64,000 nt of DNA from the NCBI RefSeq assembly GCF_010468565.1, contig NZ_WUEG01000011.1, positions 82,987 to 146,986 of the forward strand. Direction: 5' to 3'. This DNA is from Allomuricauda sp. TY007. GTDB lineage: Bacteria > Bacteroidota > Bacteroidia > Flavobacteriales > Flavobacteriaceae. Both the position numbers and the translations under genes were made by a program. The first letter of the stretch is position 1; every line of letters starts with the position of its first letter. Under the pieces are notes generated by a model. It was given only the letters and a program-made list of their open reading frames with translations, was not told where the DNA came from and searched no databases. Shown piece by piece: positions 28,159 to 38,800 of the stretch.

Positions 28159-29910
28159 TCAGTCGATTGTACCTACCACGCTACCGCAGGTGAGCATGGC
28201 ATCTCCATAGTAGGGATTTCGGATTTCTTCCTCCAAACTAAGCCAATTGGCACCCTTGTCGTTATTGGCCATAGGGCAATGTTGCACATAGAGTTTTGAA
28301 TCTAAACCTTGCATTTGTTGACCAATTTGAATCATGTTCTCGGAAAACGGGACAAATACTTCGCGCTGACCTTCTAAGCTAGTTTTGGTGGCCAATTCGT
28401 TTAATTGTTTCTCCAATTGTGAGATGTGGCTTTTACCCATATCGTCCATCTGTAGCCCAGAAATGTTTGATGCCATACCCACGGCACTTTTTGCCAATGT
28501 TTGCGTTTTCTCCTGATCTGATGCAACCAAGGCATCTTTCAAATTAAGATAAACCTCTAAAAGTTCACTGAACTTTGTTTCTGCTTCTTTAGAGAATTCC
28601 ATTTTCATGGTACTTCCCATTTTAGTATGTCCACCATGACCCATTTGCATTTCCTCTCCCTCTTGATTCATCATGGATTTTTTACCCTGTAACTGCGCCG
28701 CTGCATCTACCGTAAAAGTTCCCTTGGCCACGACCAAATCACCAGACGTTAACCCAGCATTGACGACATAGCTGCCATTCATCAAATTTCCGAGTTCCAC
28801 TTCCCGCATTTCAAAAACGGTATTGCTTGTATTTGGTTGCACATAGACCAAAGAACGCTTTCCTGTCCATAAAACTGCACTCTCGGGTATTGTCAATGCT
28901 TCATCTTGACTACCTGAAATTTCAACCTCAGCCTGTACAAACATACCCGGTTTTAGCAATCCCTTTTTGTTGTCAAGTTCTGCACGTACCTCCAATGTTC
29001 TTGTGTCCTTGTTCAGTGTAGGAGCTACAAAGGAAACTTTTGCCGGGAATGTCTGGTTGGGATAGGATTTGGTGGTAACCTCCAGTGTCTGACCTTCCTT
29101 AAACAGCCTTAATTGGTTTTCATAAGCATCAAAAATGGCCCAAACGGAATTCAAATTGACTACTTTCACCAAAGGTGAACCTGTTTTGATGTAATCCCCT
29201 TCTTCCACCATGATCTCGGAAATCACACCACCTACATTGGCATATACCGGAAAGTTTTCCAGTACTTGACCTGAGCTTTCGATTTCGTTGATTTGGGCAT
29301 CGGACAACTTCCACAGTTTTAATTTATTACGGACCGCTTTGTACAACTGAGGTTGGGATTCCTTCAAATTGGCAGCGGTCAACAATTCCTGTTGGGCCGA
29401 AACCAAGGCTGGGGCATAAATCGTGGCCATCTTTTGGCCTTTTCGCACCGCTTCGCCTTCAAAATTGACATAAATTCGTTCTATCCTGCCATCAAAATAG
29501 GCAGATTGCACCGCATCCGACTCTTGGTTGATCGCCACTTTTCCCGAAACTTTAACATGGTCTCCGCTATCGGCCCCAGAACCGACCATTACGGTTTCCA
29601 CACCGGCCAATACCATGGCATTCTCCGTCATTTTAATCTGGTTGGCCATAAGGCCTTCCCCTGCATTATCTGCCGGAATCAAATCCATTCCGCATATAGG
29701 ACAGGAACCTGGTTCCGGTTGCATGATCTGCGGGTGCATGGAACAGGTCCACATTTCGCTTTCGTCTTTAGTGGAATGGTCGTGGCCGTTTGACATATCC
29801 GAAGCATCTTTGCTGGGCATTGACGCTTCCGAAGAGCCACTAAAAATCAGCCAACCACCAAGCATTCCCACCAGGACTGCAATGGCGATATATATAATAT
29901 TCTTATTCAT
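28159..29910 (-). CDS. CusB-like heavy-metal efflux adaptor with HMBD and DUF3347
   Basis: Periplasmic adaptor of a CusCBA-type metal pump, 583 residues. It has a membrane anchor (about 4-24), a heavy-metal-binding domain (WTCSMHPQIMQPEPGSCPIC, about 54-75, ending GMDLIP), and adaptor core regions with lipoyl and barrel elements (VNFEGEAVRKGQKMATIYAP; ENFPVYANVGGVISEIMV). A C-terminal DUF3347 domain follows with its metal-type residues (YVQHCPMANNDKGANWLS ... CGSVV). The Met/His-rich link QMGHGGHTKMGSTMKMEF fits copper or silver. It is the last gene of the island, 6 bp after DUF305 and far from its CusA/CusC partners. ATG 29910 is chosen over an upstream TTG. Confidence 0.9.
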   Translation of the reverse strand: MNKNIIYIAIAVLVGMLGGWLIFSGSSEASMPSKDASDMSNGHDHSTKDESEMWTCSMHPQIMQPEPGSCPICGMDLIPADNAGEGLMANQIKMTENAMVLAGVETVMVGSGADSGDHVKVSGKVAINQESDAVQSAYFDGRIERIYVNFEGEAVRKGQKMATIYAPALVSAQQELLTAANLKESQPQLYKAVRNKLKLWKLSDAQINEIESSGQVLENFPVYANVGGVISEIMVEEGDYIKTGSPLVKVVNLNSVWAIFDAYENQLRLFKEGQTLEVTTKSYPNQTFPAKVSFVAPTLNKDTRTLEVRAELDNKKGLLKPGMFVQAEVEISGSQDEALTIPESAVLWTGKRSLVYVQPNTSNTVFEMREVELGNLMNGSYVVNAGLTSGDLVVAKGTFTVDAAAQLQGKKSMMNQEGEEMQMGHGGHTKMGSTMKMEFSKEAETKFSELLEVYLNLKDALVASDQEKTQTLAKSAVGMASNISGLQMDDMGKSHISQLEKQLNELATKTSLEGQREVFVPFSENMIQIGQQMQGLDSKLYVQHCPMANNDKGANWLSLEEEIRNPYYGDAMLTCGSVVGTID

Positions 29911-29916
29911 AAGCAA

Positions 29917-30396
29917 TTATTTTTTGTTCTGTAATCGTTCGATCATTTTTTTCATTTCAACAATCTCTCTACGCTGAGCCTCAATGATTTCCTCTGCCAG
30001 CTCCTTTACCTCGGGGTCTTTGATGTCTGCACGTTCACTGGTCAATATGGCGATGGAATGGTGCGGTATCATTGCCTTCATCCATAATACGTCGCCTACC
30101 GTAGATTTTTGGTCGCGTACAAGGAATAGGGATCCAAAAAACAAGACCAAACTTCCTAACAATATGGCCATATTCTTTTTCTTGTCGGTGTACATTTTGC
30201 GCATAAAGAACCACATTATGACTGCCATTGTTGCTATTCCCAAACAGACCATATAGAATCGCGTTAAACTGAACCATACGTGGTCGAATTTATAGGTGTT
30301 GAGGTACATTGTGATGTACATTGTCACGAAAGAGCAGGCTAACATAATAAAGAAGGTTTTGTAATTTCCTTTTTTTGAGTGCTTTGGGTTTTCCAT
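29917..30396 (-). CDS. DUF305 membrane protein
   Basis: Protein of 159 residues with three membrane helices (about 13-33, 42-66, 73-93), then a soluble DUF305 helical bundle with MKAMIPHHSIAILTSERADIKD. The MxxHH pattern is the hallmark of this ferritin-like family, often found with copper or metal resistance genes, and the His/Met residues could bind metal. It sits 19 bp after the PepSY gene and 6 bp before the CusB-like gene, in one operon. The exact role is unknown. Confidence 0.85.
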   Translation of the reverse strand: MENPKHSKKGNYKTFFIMLACSFVTMYITMYLNTYKFDHVWFSLTRFYMVCLGIATMAVIMWFFMRKMYTDKKKNMAILLGSLVLFFGSLFLVRDQKSTVGDVLWMKAMIPHHSIAILTSERADIKDPEVKELAEEIIEAQRREIVEMKKMIERLQNKK

Positions 30397-30415
30397 GATC
30401 TTAAAATTTTAGTGT

Positions 30416-31123
30416 TTATTGTTTCCTTTTTTTTAGTTTTCGAACTGTGGGCGAGCTGATGTACCATAACAGGAAACCGCTCAACACGGTAATCAGCCCC
30501 AAAAGGGAAAATACCCGAAGCAAAGTGGTATTAAAATCATCACGACTTTCGTAATCCATGGTGTGGGTCATCCACAAAAAGTCGAACCAACGCCAGTTCC
30601 GGTGCCTCACAGTTTGAAACGATCCATCGGCCACCGAGACATAGGCCTTAATGTTTTCGGGCGAATCATATGAAATCACATAAGCGGGCAATTTCCTTTC
30701 CCGATACTCGTGATGCTTATCGGTCTTGTCGATTACCTCAACTCCTCTGACTTTTAAATCCGATGACATTTGACGCCCAGCAACAGCTAGAGCTTCTTGT
30801 TCTGAAATCCCTTTTTTAAGGCTACCGCTTTCGGCATCCACCAAATATTCATTATTGATCCAATAGTAAGGTTTGCCTGCAATTTCCTTTAGGCTCAACG
30901 AACTTATTTTAGCGGGTATATCAATTTGCGACAACCCGATGAGCCCATCAAAGGACGCTGGCTCATAATCCATGTTTCTATAATGATCTCCATGGATTTC
31001 ATCAATATCGGTCCAGCTAAAATATAATCCACTGGCTGTCCACATGATGAATTGAATGCCCAAAAATATTCCCAAATACCTATGGGCCTTTCTAATTTTA
31101 ACCGCTGTTGTTCGTTTTACCAT
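30416..31123 (-). CDS. PepSY-domain membrane protein
   Basis: Protein of 235 residues beginning MVKRTTAVKIRKAHRYLGIF, with a first helix (about 17-36) and a second near the C-terminus (about 205-225). The periplasmic part between holds PepSY-like strands (ALAVAGRQMSSDLKVRG; YVISYDSPENIKAYVSVADG) and ends with RHRNWRWFDFLWMTHTMDY. This is the pattern of PepSY-associated TM proteins, some of which act in metal reduction or iron uptake. The ATG at 31123 lies 7 bp after the copA stop; a longer frame would overlap copA. Its function in copper handling is inference from position. Confidence 0.8.
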   Translation of the reverse strand: MVKRTTAVKIRKAHRYLGIFLGIQFIMWTASGLYFSWTDIDEIHGDHYRNMDYEPASFDGLIGLSQIDIPAKISSLSLKEIAGKPYYWINNEYLVDAESGSLKKGISEQEALAVAGRQMSSDLKVRGVEVIDKTDKHHEYRERKLPAYVISYDSPENIKAYVSVADGSFQTVRHRNWRWFDFLWMTHTMDYESRDDFNTTLLRVFSLLGLITVLSGFLLWYISSPTVRKLKKRKQ

Positions 31124-31130
31124 TTCGTTC

Positions 31131-33629
31131 TTAGTCGATTGATTTAGTTCGTAATCGTAATGCATTGGCTATAACCGACACCGAGCTAAAGCTCATGGCC
31201 AGGGCCGCGATCATGGGCGAAAGCAAAATCCCGAAAAAGGGATAGAGCACACCTGCTGCCACTGGCACACCAATGGTGTTGTATATCAATGCAAAAAATA
31301 GGTTCTGTTTTATGTTTTTCATCACGGCCTCACTAAGGTTCCTTGCTTTTACAATGCCGTGCAGGTCACCTTTCACTAAAGTGATCATGGCACTTTCAAT
31401 GGCCACATCGGTGCCCGTACCCATGGCAATACCCAAATCGCTTTTGGCCAATGCAGGGGCATCGTTGATTCCATCCCCGGCCATGGCGACCACTTTGCCG
31501 TTGTTTTGAAGCTGTTCCACTTCCTTCATTTTATCCTCGGGCAAGGTTTCGGCCTTAAAATCATCCAAATGTAATTCGCCAGCTACTGCTTTTGCGGTGG
31601 TGGCATTGTCTCCCGTAAGCATGATCACCTTTATCCCCTTATCCTGAATTGCTTTGATGGCCTTGGCACTTGTATCCTTGATTTTATCACCAATGGCCAC
31701 AAAACCGTGACATTTACCATCAATGGCCAAATAAGAAACCGTTTTACCTTTCTCTTGTGCTTTTTTGACTTTCTCTCTCATATCATCAGAGATGTCAACA
31801 TTGGCTTTTTCCATCAATTTGATGTTCCCCAAAAGAATTTTAGAATCCTTGATCTTGCCTTCAACACCCATACCCGTCACAGCATTGAAAGATTCTGTTT
31901 TCAGAATTTTGACACCTTTCTCTTTACCATATTTTACCGTGGCTTGTGCCAAAGGGTGTTCGCTATTGGCATTTACCGACACTAGATATTGCAGCAATTT
32001 TTCTTCTGAATATTCATCTGAAAACACCTCTAAATGATCAAAAGTAGGCTTGCCTTCGGTAATGGTTCCTGTTTTATCAATGATCAGGGTGTCCACATCG
32101 GCCATTTTCTCCAAGGCTTCGGCATTTTTGATCAACACCCCATTTTGGGCACCTTTTCCCACCCCTACCATTACGGACATGGGTGTGGCGAGCCCGAGTG
32201 CACATGGACAAGCAATAATCAATACGGCAATCGCATTGATCAAAGCGTAAACATAGGTTGGCTGTGGACCCCATATCGCCCAAACTGCGAATGTCAAAAT
32301 AGAAATAATGACAACTGCTGGCACAAAATAGGCGGATACTTTGTCGGCTAAATTCTGAATGGGCGCTCGGCTTCGGCTTGCTTCGTTCACCATATTGATG
32401 ATTTGCGAAAGCAGCGTATCACTGCCCACTTTTTCAGCCTTCATCAAAAAACTTTGATTCCCATTAATGGTACCGCTACTTACTGTATCTTCAACTCCTT
32501 TTTCAACTGGAATGGGCTCTCCTGTAATCATGGATTCATCCACGGAAGTTTCTCCCTCGGTAATAATTCCATCCACGGGAATTTTTTCTCCAGGTTTTAC
32601 ACGTAGGATATCATTCTTTTCAATATCATCAATGCTTACCTCTATTTCTTCTCCATCTACTACCTTGATAGCTTTATTGGGAGCCAATTTCAACAATTCC
32701 TTAACGGCATTATTGGTTTTGCTGTGTGCCCTTGCCTCCAGCAATTGTCCCAAAAGCACCAAGGTTAGGATTACGGTCGCTGCCTCAAAATAGACATGTA
32801 CCGCACCGGATTCACCTTTAAATTGATCGGGGAAGAATCCTGGAAACAACAATCCCAACACACTAAACACAAATGCAACCCCCGCACCAATACCTATCAA
32901 GGTAAACATATTCAGGTTCCATGTTTTAATGCTTCGGTACGCTCGTTCAAAAAACATCCAAGTTGCATAAAAAACCACAGGTATAGACAATGCAAATTGT
33001 ACCCAATTCCAATATTTGGGAGCCATTACCTGATGCAGTGGATTGTTGGGAACCATATCGCTCATGGCAATCAGGAAAATGGGCAAGGTAAAGGCAAGGG
33101 CAATCCAAAACCTTTTAAGCAGCTTTTTATATGTTTTTTCCTCAGCGCTGGCTTCGGGTTCTTTGGGCACCAAGTCCATTCCACATTTTGGACAGGAACC
33201 GGGGCCATCTTCCACCACTTCAGGGTGCATGGGACACGTCCATTGTTGTTTGGAGCTCGTAGACGTATTTTGTTCCTCCACCAAGTCCATTCCGCAAACG
33301 GGGCAATCCCCTGGTTTATCGTAGGTTTTGTCACCTTCGCATTGCATGGGGCAATAAAAGGTACCGTTCCCATTGGAAACAGGTTGTTCCTCTTTCTTCT
33401 TTGGTTGATGGTGGTGTCCCTCGGGATGAATAGTGTAACCGCCCCCATCTTGTTCCAAGGCTTCCTTGAACTTTTCAATTGGAATGTGTTCCTCCATCTG
33501 GATTACAGCTTCAGCTTTTTCCAGGTTTACCTCAACTGAGTTAACCCCGTCCACTTTGGACAATGTTTGTTCAACATGATTTCTACAGCCGTTACAGCTC
33601 ATTCCGCGTATGTGATAGGTATGCTTCAT
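31131..33629 (-). CDS. copA: Copper-translocating P1B-type ATPase CopA
   Basis: Copper-exporting ATPase of 832 residues. The N-terminal HMA domain carries MSCNGC (10-15), and a His-rich link GHHHQPKKK follows. Two heavy-metal-binding domains come next ([10 protein letters not shown]...CPVCGMDL at 91-116; [20 protein letters not shown] at 130-149). The membrane CPC motif is at 474-476 (IACPCALG), the phosphorylation site DKTGT at 518-522, and the hinge [20 protein letters not shown] later on. The CPC motif supports Cu(I)/Ag(I). It lies in the middle of the metal island, 67 bp after the HMA-AraC gene. Confidence 0.96.
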   Translation of the reverse strand: MKHTYHIRGMSCNGCRNHVEQTLSKVDGVNSVEVNLEKAEAVIQMEEHIPIEKFKEALEQDGGGYTIHPEGHHHQPKKKEEQPVSNGNGTFYCPMQCEGDKTYDKPGDCPVCGMDLVEEQNTSTSSKQQWTCPMHPEVVEDGPGSCPKCGMDLVPKEPEASAEEKTYKKLLKRFWIALAFTLPIFLIAMSDMVPNNPLHQVMAPKYWNWVQFALSIPVVFYATWMFFERAYRSIKTWNLNMFTLIGIGAGVAFVFSVLGLLFPGFFPDQFKGESGAVHVYFEAATVILTLVLLGQLLEARAHSKTNNAVKELLKLAPNKAIKVVDGEEIEVSIDDIEKNDILRVKPGEKIPVDGIITEGETSVDESMITGEPIPVEKGVEDTVSSGTINGNQSFLMKAEKVGSDTLLSQIINMVNEASRSRAPIQNLADKVSAYFVPAVVIISILTFAVWAIWGPQPTYVYALINAIAVLIIACPCALGLATPMSVMVGVGKGAQNGVLIKNAEALEKMADVDTLIIDKTGTITEGKPTFDHLEVFSDEYSEEKLLQYLVSVNANSEHPLAQATVKYGKEKGVKILKTESFNAVTGMGVEGKIKDSKILLGNIKLMEKANVDISDDMREKVKKAQEKGKTVSYLAIDGKCHGFVAIGDKIKDTSAKAIKAIQDKGIKVIMLTGDNATTAKAVAGELHLDDFKAETLPEDKMKEVEQLQNNGKVVAMAGDGINDAPALAKSDLGIAMGTGTDVAIESAMITLVKGDLHGIVKARNLSEAVMKNIKQNLFFALIYNTIGVPVAAGVLYPFFGILLSPMIAALAMSFSSVSVIANALRLRTKSID

Positions 33630-33696
33630 CTTGTTTGTTTTTTATTCAAAACTAGCTGAAAACCAGTTGGAAGCTTTTTACAATTCTGGATGTCTT

Positions 33697-34248
33697 TTAT
33701 ACAATTTCATCCAAAGGCTTCCGATTCCAATCTTGTACTTTTCGATATTCGCTCATGGACATTCCCGTTATCGATTTAAATTGTTTGGCCAAATGGCTGC
33801 TGCTTTTATAATTCAAATCGTAAGCGATCTCCGAAAATGTTTTGGTCTCCATCTGAATTTCTTCCTTTACCCTTTCAATTTTTAAAAGGATGAAATACTT
33901 TTCGATGGTAAGTCCTTCTTTGGCACTGAACATCTTGCTAAGCGCCGAATAATCTTTGTTCATTTTTTCTGATAGATATTTCGAGAGATTCTGGCGCAAA
34001 TCATTATTCACGGCATTGATCAAATGTTTTTTAATGTCAACTATGTGGCTGTCATTTACATCCTCGATCAATTCAAAACCATTTTTCACCAAAATCTCCC
34101 GAATATGCTTCATTTGTTCTTGGGCCCCATCAGAAAATTGAACCTCTCCCAAGTCCATATGTACCACCTCGATGCCAGCATTCCGAAACTCTTGCTTCAG
34201 AACACCTTTACACCTGTCGCAAACCATATTTTTTACTTTGATGTGCAT
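33697..34248 (-). CDS. HMA-AraC fusion regulator of the copper island
   Basis: Protein of 183 residues with two parts. Residues 1-70 resemble an HMA metal-binding fold with the site MVCDRC (8-13). Residues about 90-175 are an AraC-type DNA-binding domain (SALSKMFSAKEGLTIEKYFI; FSEIAYDLNYKSSSHLAKQF, then KSITGMSMSEYRK). The N-terminal metal site suggests direct sensing of Cu(I), giving a one-component metal regulator; this is inference. ATG 34248 is chosen because it gives a proper HMA start; the longer frame adds 31 unlikely residues. It sits between the metal lipoprotein and copA and would control the island. Confidence 0.85.
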   Translation of the reverse strand: MHIKVKNMVCDRCKGVLKQEFRNAGIEVVHMDLGEVQFSDGAQEQMKHIREILVKNGFELIEDVNDSHIVDIKKHLINAVNNDLRQNLSKYLSEKMNKDYSALSKMFSAKEGLTIEKYFILLKIERVKEEIQMETKTFSEIAYDLNYKSSSHLAKQFKSITGMSMSEYRKVQDWNRKPLDEIV

Positions 34249-34271
34249 CGTTGGTACAATTCTAATTTTGA

Positions 34272-34607
34272 TTAATTGTGTGTATGTCCGTCTGCCATGT
34301 GCTCCTCGTTCAGCACATAGGTCATCCCGCAAACAGGGCATTTGCCCTCTTCATCACTTCCACTACCCTCACAGTGCATTGGGCAAACATATGTAGAGGT
34401 ATACTCTTTGCCCTCCATTTTGGCAGTTTCCATGCCTTCCATATCATGATCTTCATGATCCATGTTTTCCATGTCATGACCTTCGTGTTCCATCGTCGCT
34501 TCGGTCGATGTATCTTTTGCTTCCTCGGTTTTTCCCTTGCACGATACGGTAAGCACCAATACTGAAGCAAATGCGATTCCAATAATTGTTTTAATGTTTG
34601 TTCTCAT
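34272..34607 (-). CDS. Met/His-rich lipoprotein with heavy-metal-binding domain
   Basis: Small lipoprotein of 111 residues. The signal ends at VLTVSC (Cys23). A metal-ligand-rich stretch follows (HEGHDMENMDHEDHDMEGME, about 41-60), and then a heavy-metal-binding domain (YVCPMHCEGSGS ... CPVCGMTYV, about 73-95). It likely binds copper in the periplasm or at the outer membrane. It lies between the CusC-like channel (16 bp) and the HMA-AraC regulator (23 bp). Confidence 0.85.
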   Translation of the reverse strand: MRTNIKTIIGIAFASVLVLTVSCKGKTEEAKDTSTEATMEHEGHDMENMDHEDHDMEGMETAKMEGKEYTSTYVCPMHCEGSGSDEEGKCPVCGMTYVLNEEHMADGHTHN

Positions 34608-34623
34608 TTTTGATAGATTAAAT

Positions 34624-35844
34624 TTACTTGTTAATTAAATAATTGATGATGGCAGATTGCAGATAATACAACTGCACTGATTGTATTTGATTCGTCTGAA
34701 ACTTTAACTGTAACTCCTGAATGTCCAGTACATCGTTAAAATCGATGGTTCCCGTTTCATAATTTTTGATCAGGATTTCTTCGGCATCCTTGGCCTGTTT
34801 TAAATTCTTTGTTTGGGTTTGATGGGCAATACGTGCCTGATTTCTTTTTGAAACTGCATCGGCATAGGCATTTTCCAATACATTCAACCGTTCTTCTCTT
34901 TGAAGCGCTATTTCTTTGTGACGAAGCTCGTTCTGCTTAGTAACAGACTTGAACTTGTTATTGAAAATGGGGATGGAGAAGGTCACCATTGGCATTACAA
35001 TATCCTTTCCGTTATCGCTAAAAACCACATCGTCCCGTTCCGAAACAGGAATATAATCGAGCCCTATTCCAAAACTCGGGGCATTCTCCTTTTGGTTGAG
35101 CAGTTCCGATTGGGTTACCGATTCATACAATTGATCATACTTGAGCAACTCAGGGTTTAAGCTTAAATCTTCTTTGTGGAGTATAGGGTCATCCACAGGG
35201 ATATCCATTTCATCTACCACCTCAACAGAAATACTTTCATCACGATTCAATAAATTGTTGAAAACGGCCTGCTCAGCCAGATAAGATTCTTCCAGCACCT
35301 CTTTCTGCTGCTGTAGTTCGTTTTGGCGAATTTGAAGTCTTAAAACATCCACGGCCGATGCTTTTCCCACTTCAACGGAGGTCAAGGCCAAAGTTTCGTA
35401 TGTCTTTAGCAGTTCAATATTTTCCTGCAACACCTTTTGTTTCGCTTGAATCCCATACAATTTGTAGTAGGACTGTGCCACGGAAAGGGCCAATTTTCGT
35501 TTGGCAATCACAATTTCCGCATATTCGGTCTCCGCCATGGAACTCGCATAATTTTCACGGGTAGTGATGGTACCGAACCAGGGCAACATCTGAGACACGG
35601 AAAATCTGGCGCGCTGCGCCCCTGTTCTGGTCTCTGGCTCACTAATAAAATAACCAGCTCCAATGGTGGTATTCGGCAAGGTATTTACCTCGTTCACCTT
35701 TTCTTTGGCAATATTATAGCGTAATTCCAATGCCTGAATCATAGGGCTGTTTAATTCAGCTTCCTGAAGATAACTCTCCAAGGACTGGGCATGCACACCA
35801 AAAGTTGCTAAAGCAATTACTATATATATGAAGTTCTTTTTCAT
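34624..35844 (-). CDS. CusC-like TolC-family outer membrane protein
   Basis: Outer membrane efflux channel of 406 residues with a signal peptide (about 1-19, ending GVHAQ) and two TolC repeats rich in long helices (LQIRQNELQQQKEVLEESYL; RNQARIAHQTQTKNLKQAKD). A central domain carries FGIGLDYIPVSERDD. Its ATG overlaps the CusA stop by 4 bp (ATGA), showing tight coupling. It is inferred to be the exit duct for the metal pump formed with the CusA-like and CusB-like proteins. Confidence 0.9.
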   Translation of the reverse strand: MKKNFIYIVIALATFGVHAQSLESYLQEAELNSPMIQALELRYNIAKEKVNEVNTLPNTTIGAGYFISEPETRTGAQRARFSVSQMLPWFGTITTRENYASSMAETEYAEIVIAKRKLALSVAQSYYKLYGIQAKQKVLQENIELLKTYETLALTSVEVGKASAVDVLRLQIRQNELQQQKEVLEESYLAEQAVFNNLLNRDESISVEVVDEMDIPVDDPILHKEDLSLNPELLKYDQLYESVTQSELLNQKENAPSFGIGLDYIPVSERDDVVFSDNGKDIVMPMVTFSIPIFNNKFKSVTKQNELRHKEIALQREERLNVLENAYADAVSKRNQARIAHQTQTKNLKQAKDAEEILIKNYETGTIDFNDVLDIQELQLKFQTNQIQSVQLYYLQSAIINYLINK

Positions 35845-38800
35845 CGGTTTTGCATTTTAAGTTGCAACTCACTTTTCCAACTGTACAGCACAGGTACCAC
35901 AAACAATGTGATCAATGCGATCAACATTCCTCCAAAACTTGGAATGGCCATGGGAATCATAATGTCACTTCCCCTACCTGTACTGGTAAGCACGGGCAAT
36001 AGTGCTAAAATGGTGGTCGCTGTGGTCATCAAACAAGGTCTAATCCTTTTTTCTCCCGCTTCCAATACCGAAGCACGGATTCCTTTCAAACTTTCAGGTT
36101 TGTTCTTATCAAAAGTTTGTGTGAGGTAAGTCGCCATGACCACTCCATCATCCGTAGCGATTCCGAAGAGCGCAATAAAACCAACCCAGACCGCCACACT
36201 TAGATTAATCGTATGCATTTGGAAAAGGTCCCGCAGGTTTTCTCCCATAAAACTAAAGTTGAGGAACCAATCCTGACCATAGAACCAAATCATTAAAAAA
36301 CCACCTGCAAAAGCCACCATAATCCCTGAAAAAACCATCAAGGATGTAGCCACCGACCTAAATTGGAAGTAAAGAATCAAAAAGATGATCAATAATGCCA
36401 GTGGAACCACCACGGACAAGGTTTTTTCGGCACGTAACTGGTTTTCATAGGTCCCTGTAAATTGATAACTGATACCTTTGGGAACGACCAATTCCCCGCT
36501 TTCTATCTTTTCGAGAATCTTGGCTTGTGCGTTTTCAACCACATCAACCTCGGCATAGCCATCTTGCTTATCAAAAAGCACGTAGCCTACCAAAAAGGTA
36601 TCCTCACTTTTAATCGCTTGTGGTCCCTGCTCGTAACGAATGGTAACCAATTCGCTCAAGGGAACAGGGCTTCCTTTTTGTACAGGAACATAAATGTTCC
36701 CGATATCGGTTGGGTTTTCCCGGAGTTCCCTTGGGTAGCGCACGCGAACACCGTAACGCTCCCGTCCTTCCACAGTTTGGGTCAAGGTCATTCCACCAAG
36801 GGCGACCTCCAGAATTTGCTGTACATCTTCGATGACCAGACCATAGCGGACCAGTTTTTCGCGATCAATATCTATAAGGAGATAGGGCTTGCCAACGATT
36901 CGGTCAGCAAAAACAGCCTCATCCTTAACCCCTGCTGCTTCTTTTAAAATGGGTTCCAATTGAAGGCCAAAGTTTTCGATTTCCTTTAAATCTTGACCTT
37001 TCACTTTAATTCCCATAGGGGCACGCATCCCAGTTTGAAGCATTACCAGACGTGTTTCAATAGGTTGTAATTTGGGCGCTGAAGTAACCCCTGGCAACTT
37101 GGTCACTTTCACGATTTCGTTCCAAATATCGTCCGGCTTCTTGATTTCGGGGCGCCAGTTTCGGAAATATTCTCCATCATCATCCGGAATTAAAAGGTCT
37201 CTATCGATTCGTAATGGTTCGCTCACATGGTTTTCGGCATAGTTTTGTTCATTGCTCACTTCCAAATTTGGATTGGCGAGTACTTTTCCGTTGCTCAACT
37301 CAAAATAACCATCTTCATTTACTTTGAATCGCTGCGGACTTCCCATTTCATTTTTTTGATACTCCGACCTGTATTGAATAATGTTCTCGTACATGGAAAG
37401 TGGAGCGGGATCTAAGGCGGATTCCGTCCTACCCGCTTTTCCTACTACGGTTTGAATCTCAGGGATGGTCGCTACGGCCATATCCAATTGCTGCAACACC
37501 CGCTTGTTTTCCTCAACTCCGGCATGCGGCAAAGAGGTGGGCATCAAAAGGAACGAACCTTCATTGAGTGAAGGCATAAACTCCTGGCCTGTATTTCTCA
37601 TAATCATGAATCCGAAAACCACGATTACGGTCGGAATGGACAAAAACAACAATTTGTTTTCCAGAGCCCATGTTAAAATGCGACTATAATATTGTCTGAA
37701 GAGGTAAAAAACACCGAGTAAAACACCACAAATCAATCCAACAAACAACAGGTTAATACCAATGCTTCGGTCAAAGCCCAAAGGCCTCCAATACGTGGCC
37801 AATAAGAAAACAATGGTAGCTACACAGATACCCACATTTAGCATACCCGCTTGTTTTTCATCAATAATTGCCCTTAATTTGAGGATTCCCGAAACACCAA
37901 AGGCAATCAAAGCCAAGCCCAACCAATATCCGAAAGCGATGGCCACCAATCCCAAGACGACCAAAACCCCATTCCAAATGTTTTTGAAAGTTTGATTTGC
38001 ACTTTGCTTTCTAAAAATGATGGCCGCAAAGGGTGGAATCAAAAATAGGGCGACGATAATCGAGGCCGTCAATGCCATCGTCTTGGTAAAGGCCAATGGA
38101 CGGAATAGTTTTCCTTCTGCCCCCACCATGGTAAAGACTGGAATAAAACTGATGATGGTCGTCAGCACTGCGGTTAAAATAGCACCTGATACCTCAGCAG
38201 TGGCATTGTACACTACTTCATTTATAGATAGGTTTTGGTCATTCTCATCCATGTGACGAATAATGTTCTCGGAGAGAATGACCCCGACATCGACCATGGT
38301 TCCAATGGCGATGGCGATACCTGATAGCGCTACAATATTGGCATCAACCCCGAACATTTTCATGGCGATAAACACCATGAGCACTGCAACAGGCAACAAA
38401 CCAGAAATCAAAACGGAAGCCCTTAGATTAAACACCATGACCACAATCACCAAAATGGTGATCAGAATTTCCAAGGTCAAGGCTTCATTGAGCGTTCCCA
38501 GCGTTTCTTGAATGAGTTCAGTTCTATCATAAAAAGGAACGATAGTAAGTTGCGAAGTAGTTCCATCCTTCAATTCTTTGGATGGAAGCCCAGCACTCAA
38601 TTCCTTAATTTGTTCCTTTACATTATTGATGACCTCCAACGGATTGGCACCATAACGGGCCACAACCACACCACCGACCACTTCGGCACCTTCCTTGTCC
38701 AAAATTCCACGGCGAACCGCAGGTCCCAAGGAAACATGTGCCACATCCTGAACACGAATGGAGGTATAGTCCGTAGCCGTAACTACAGCATTTTTTATGT

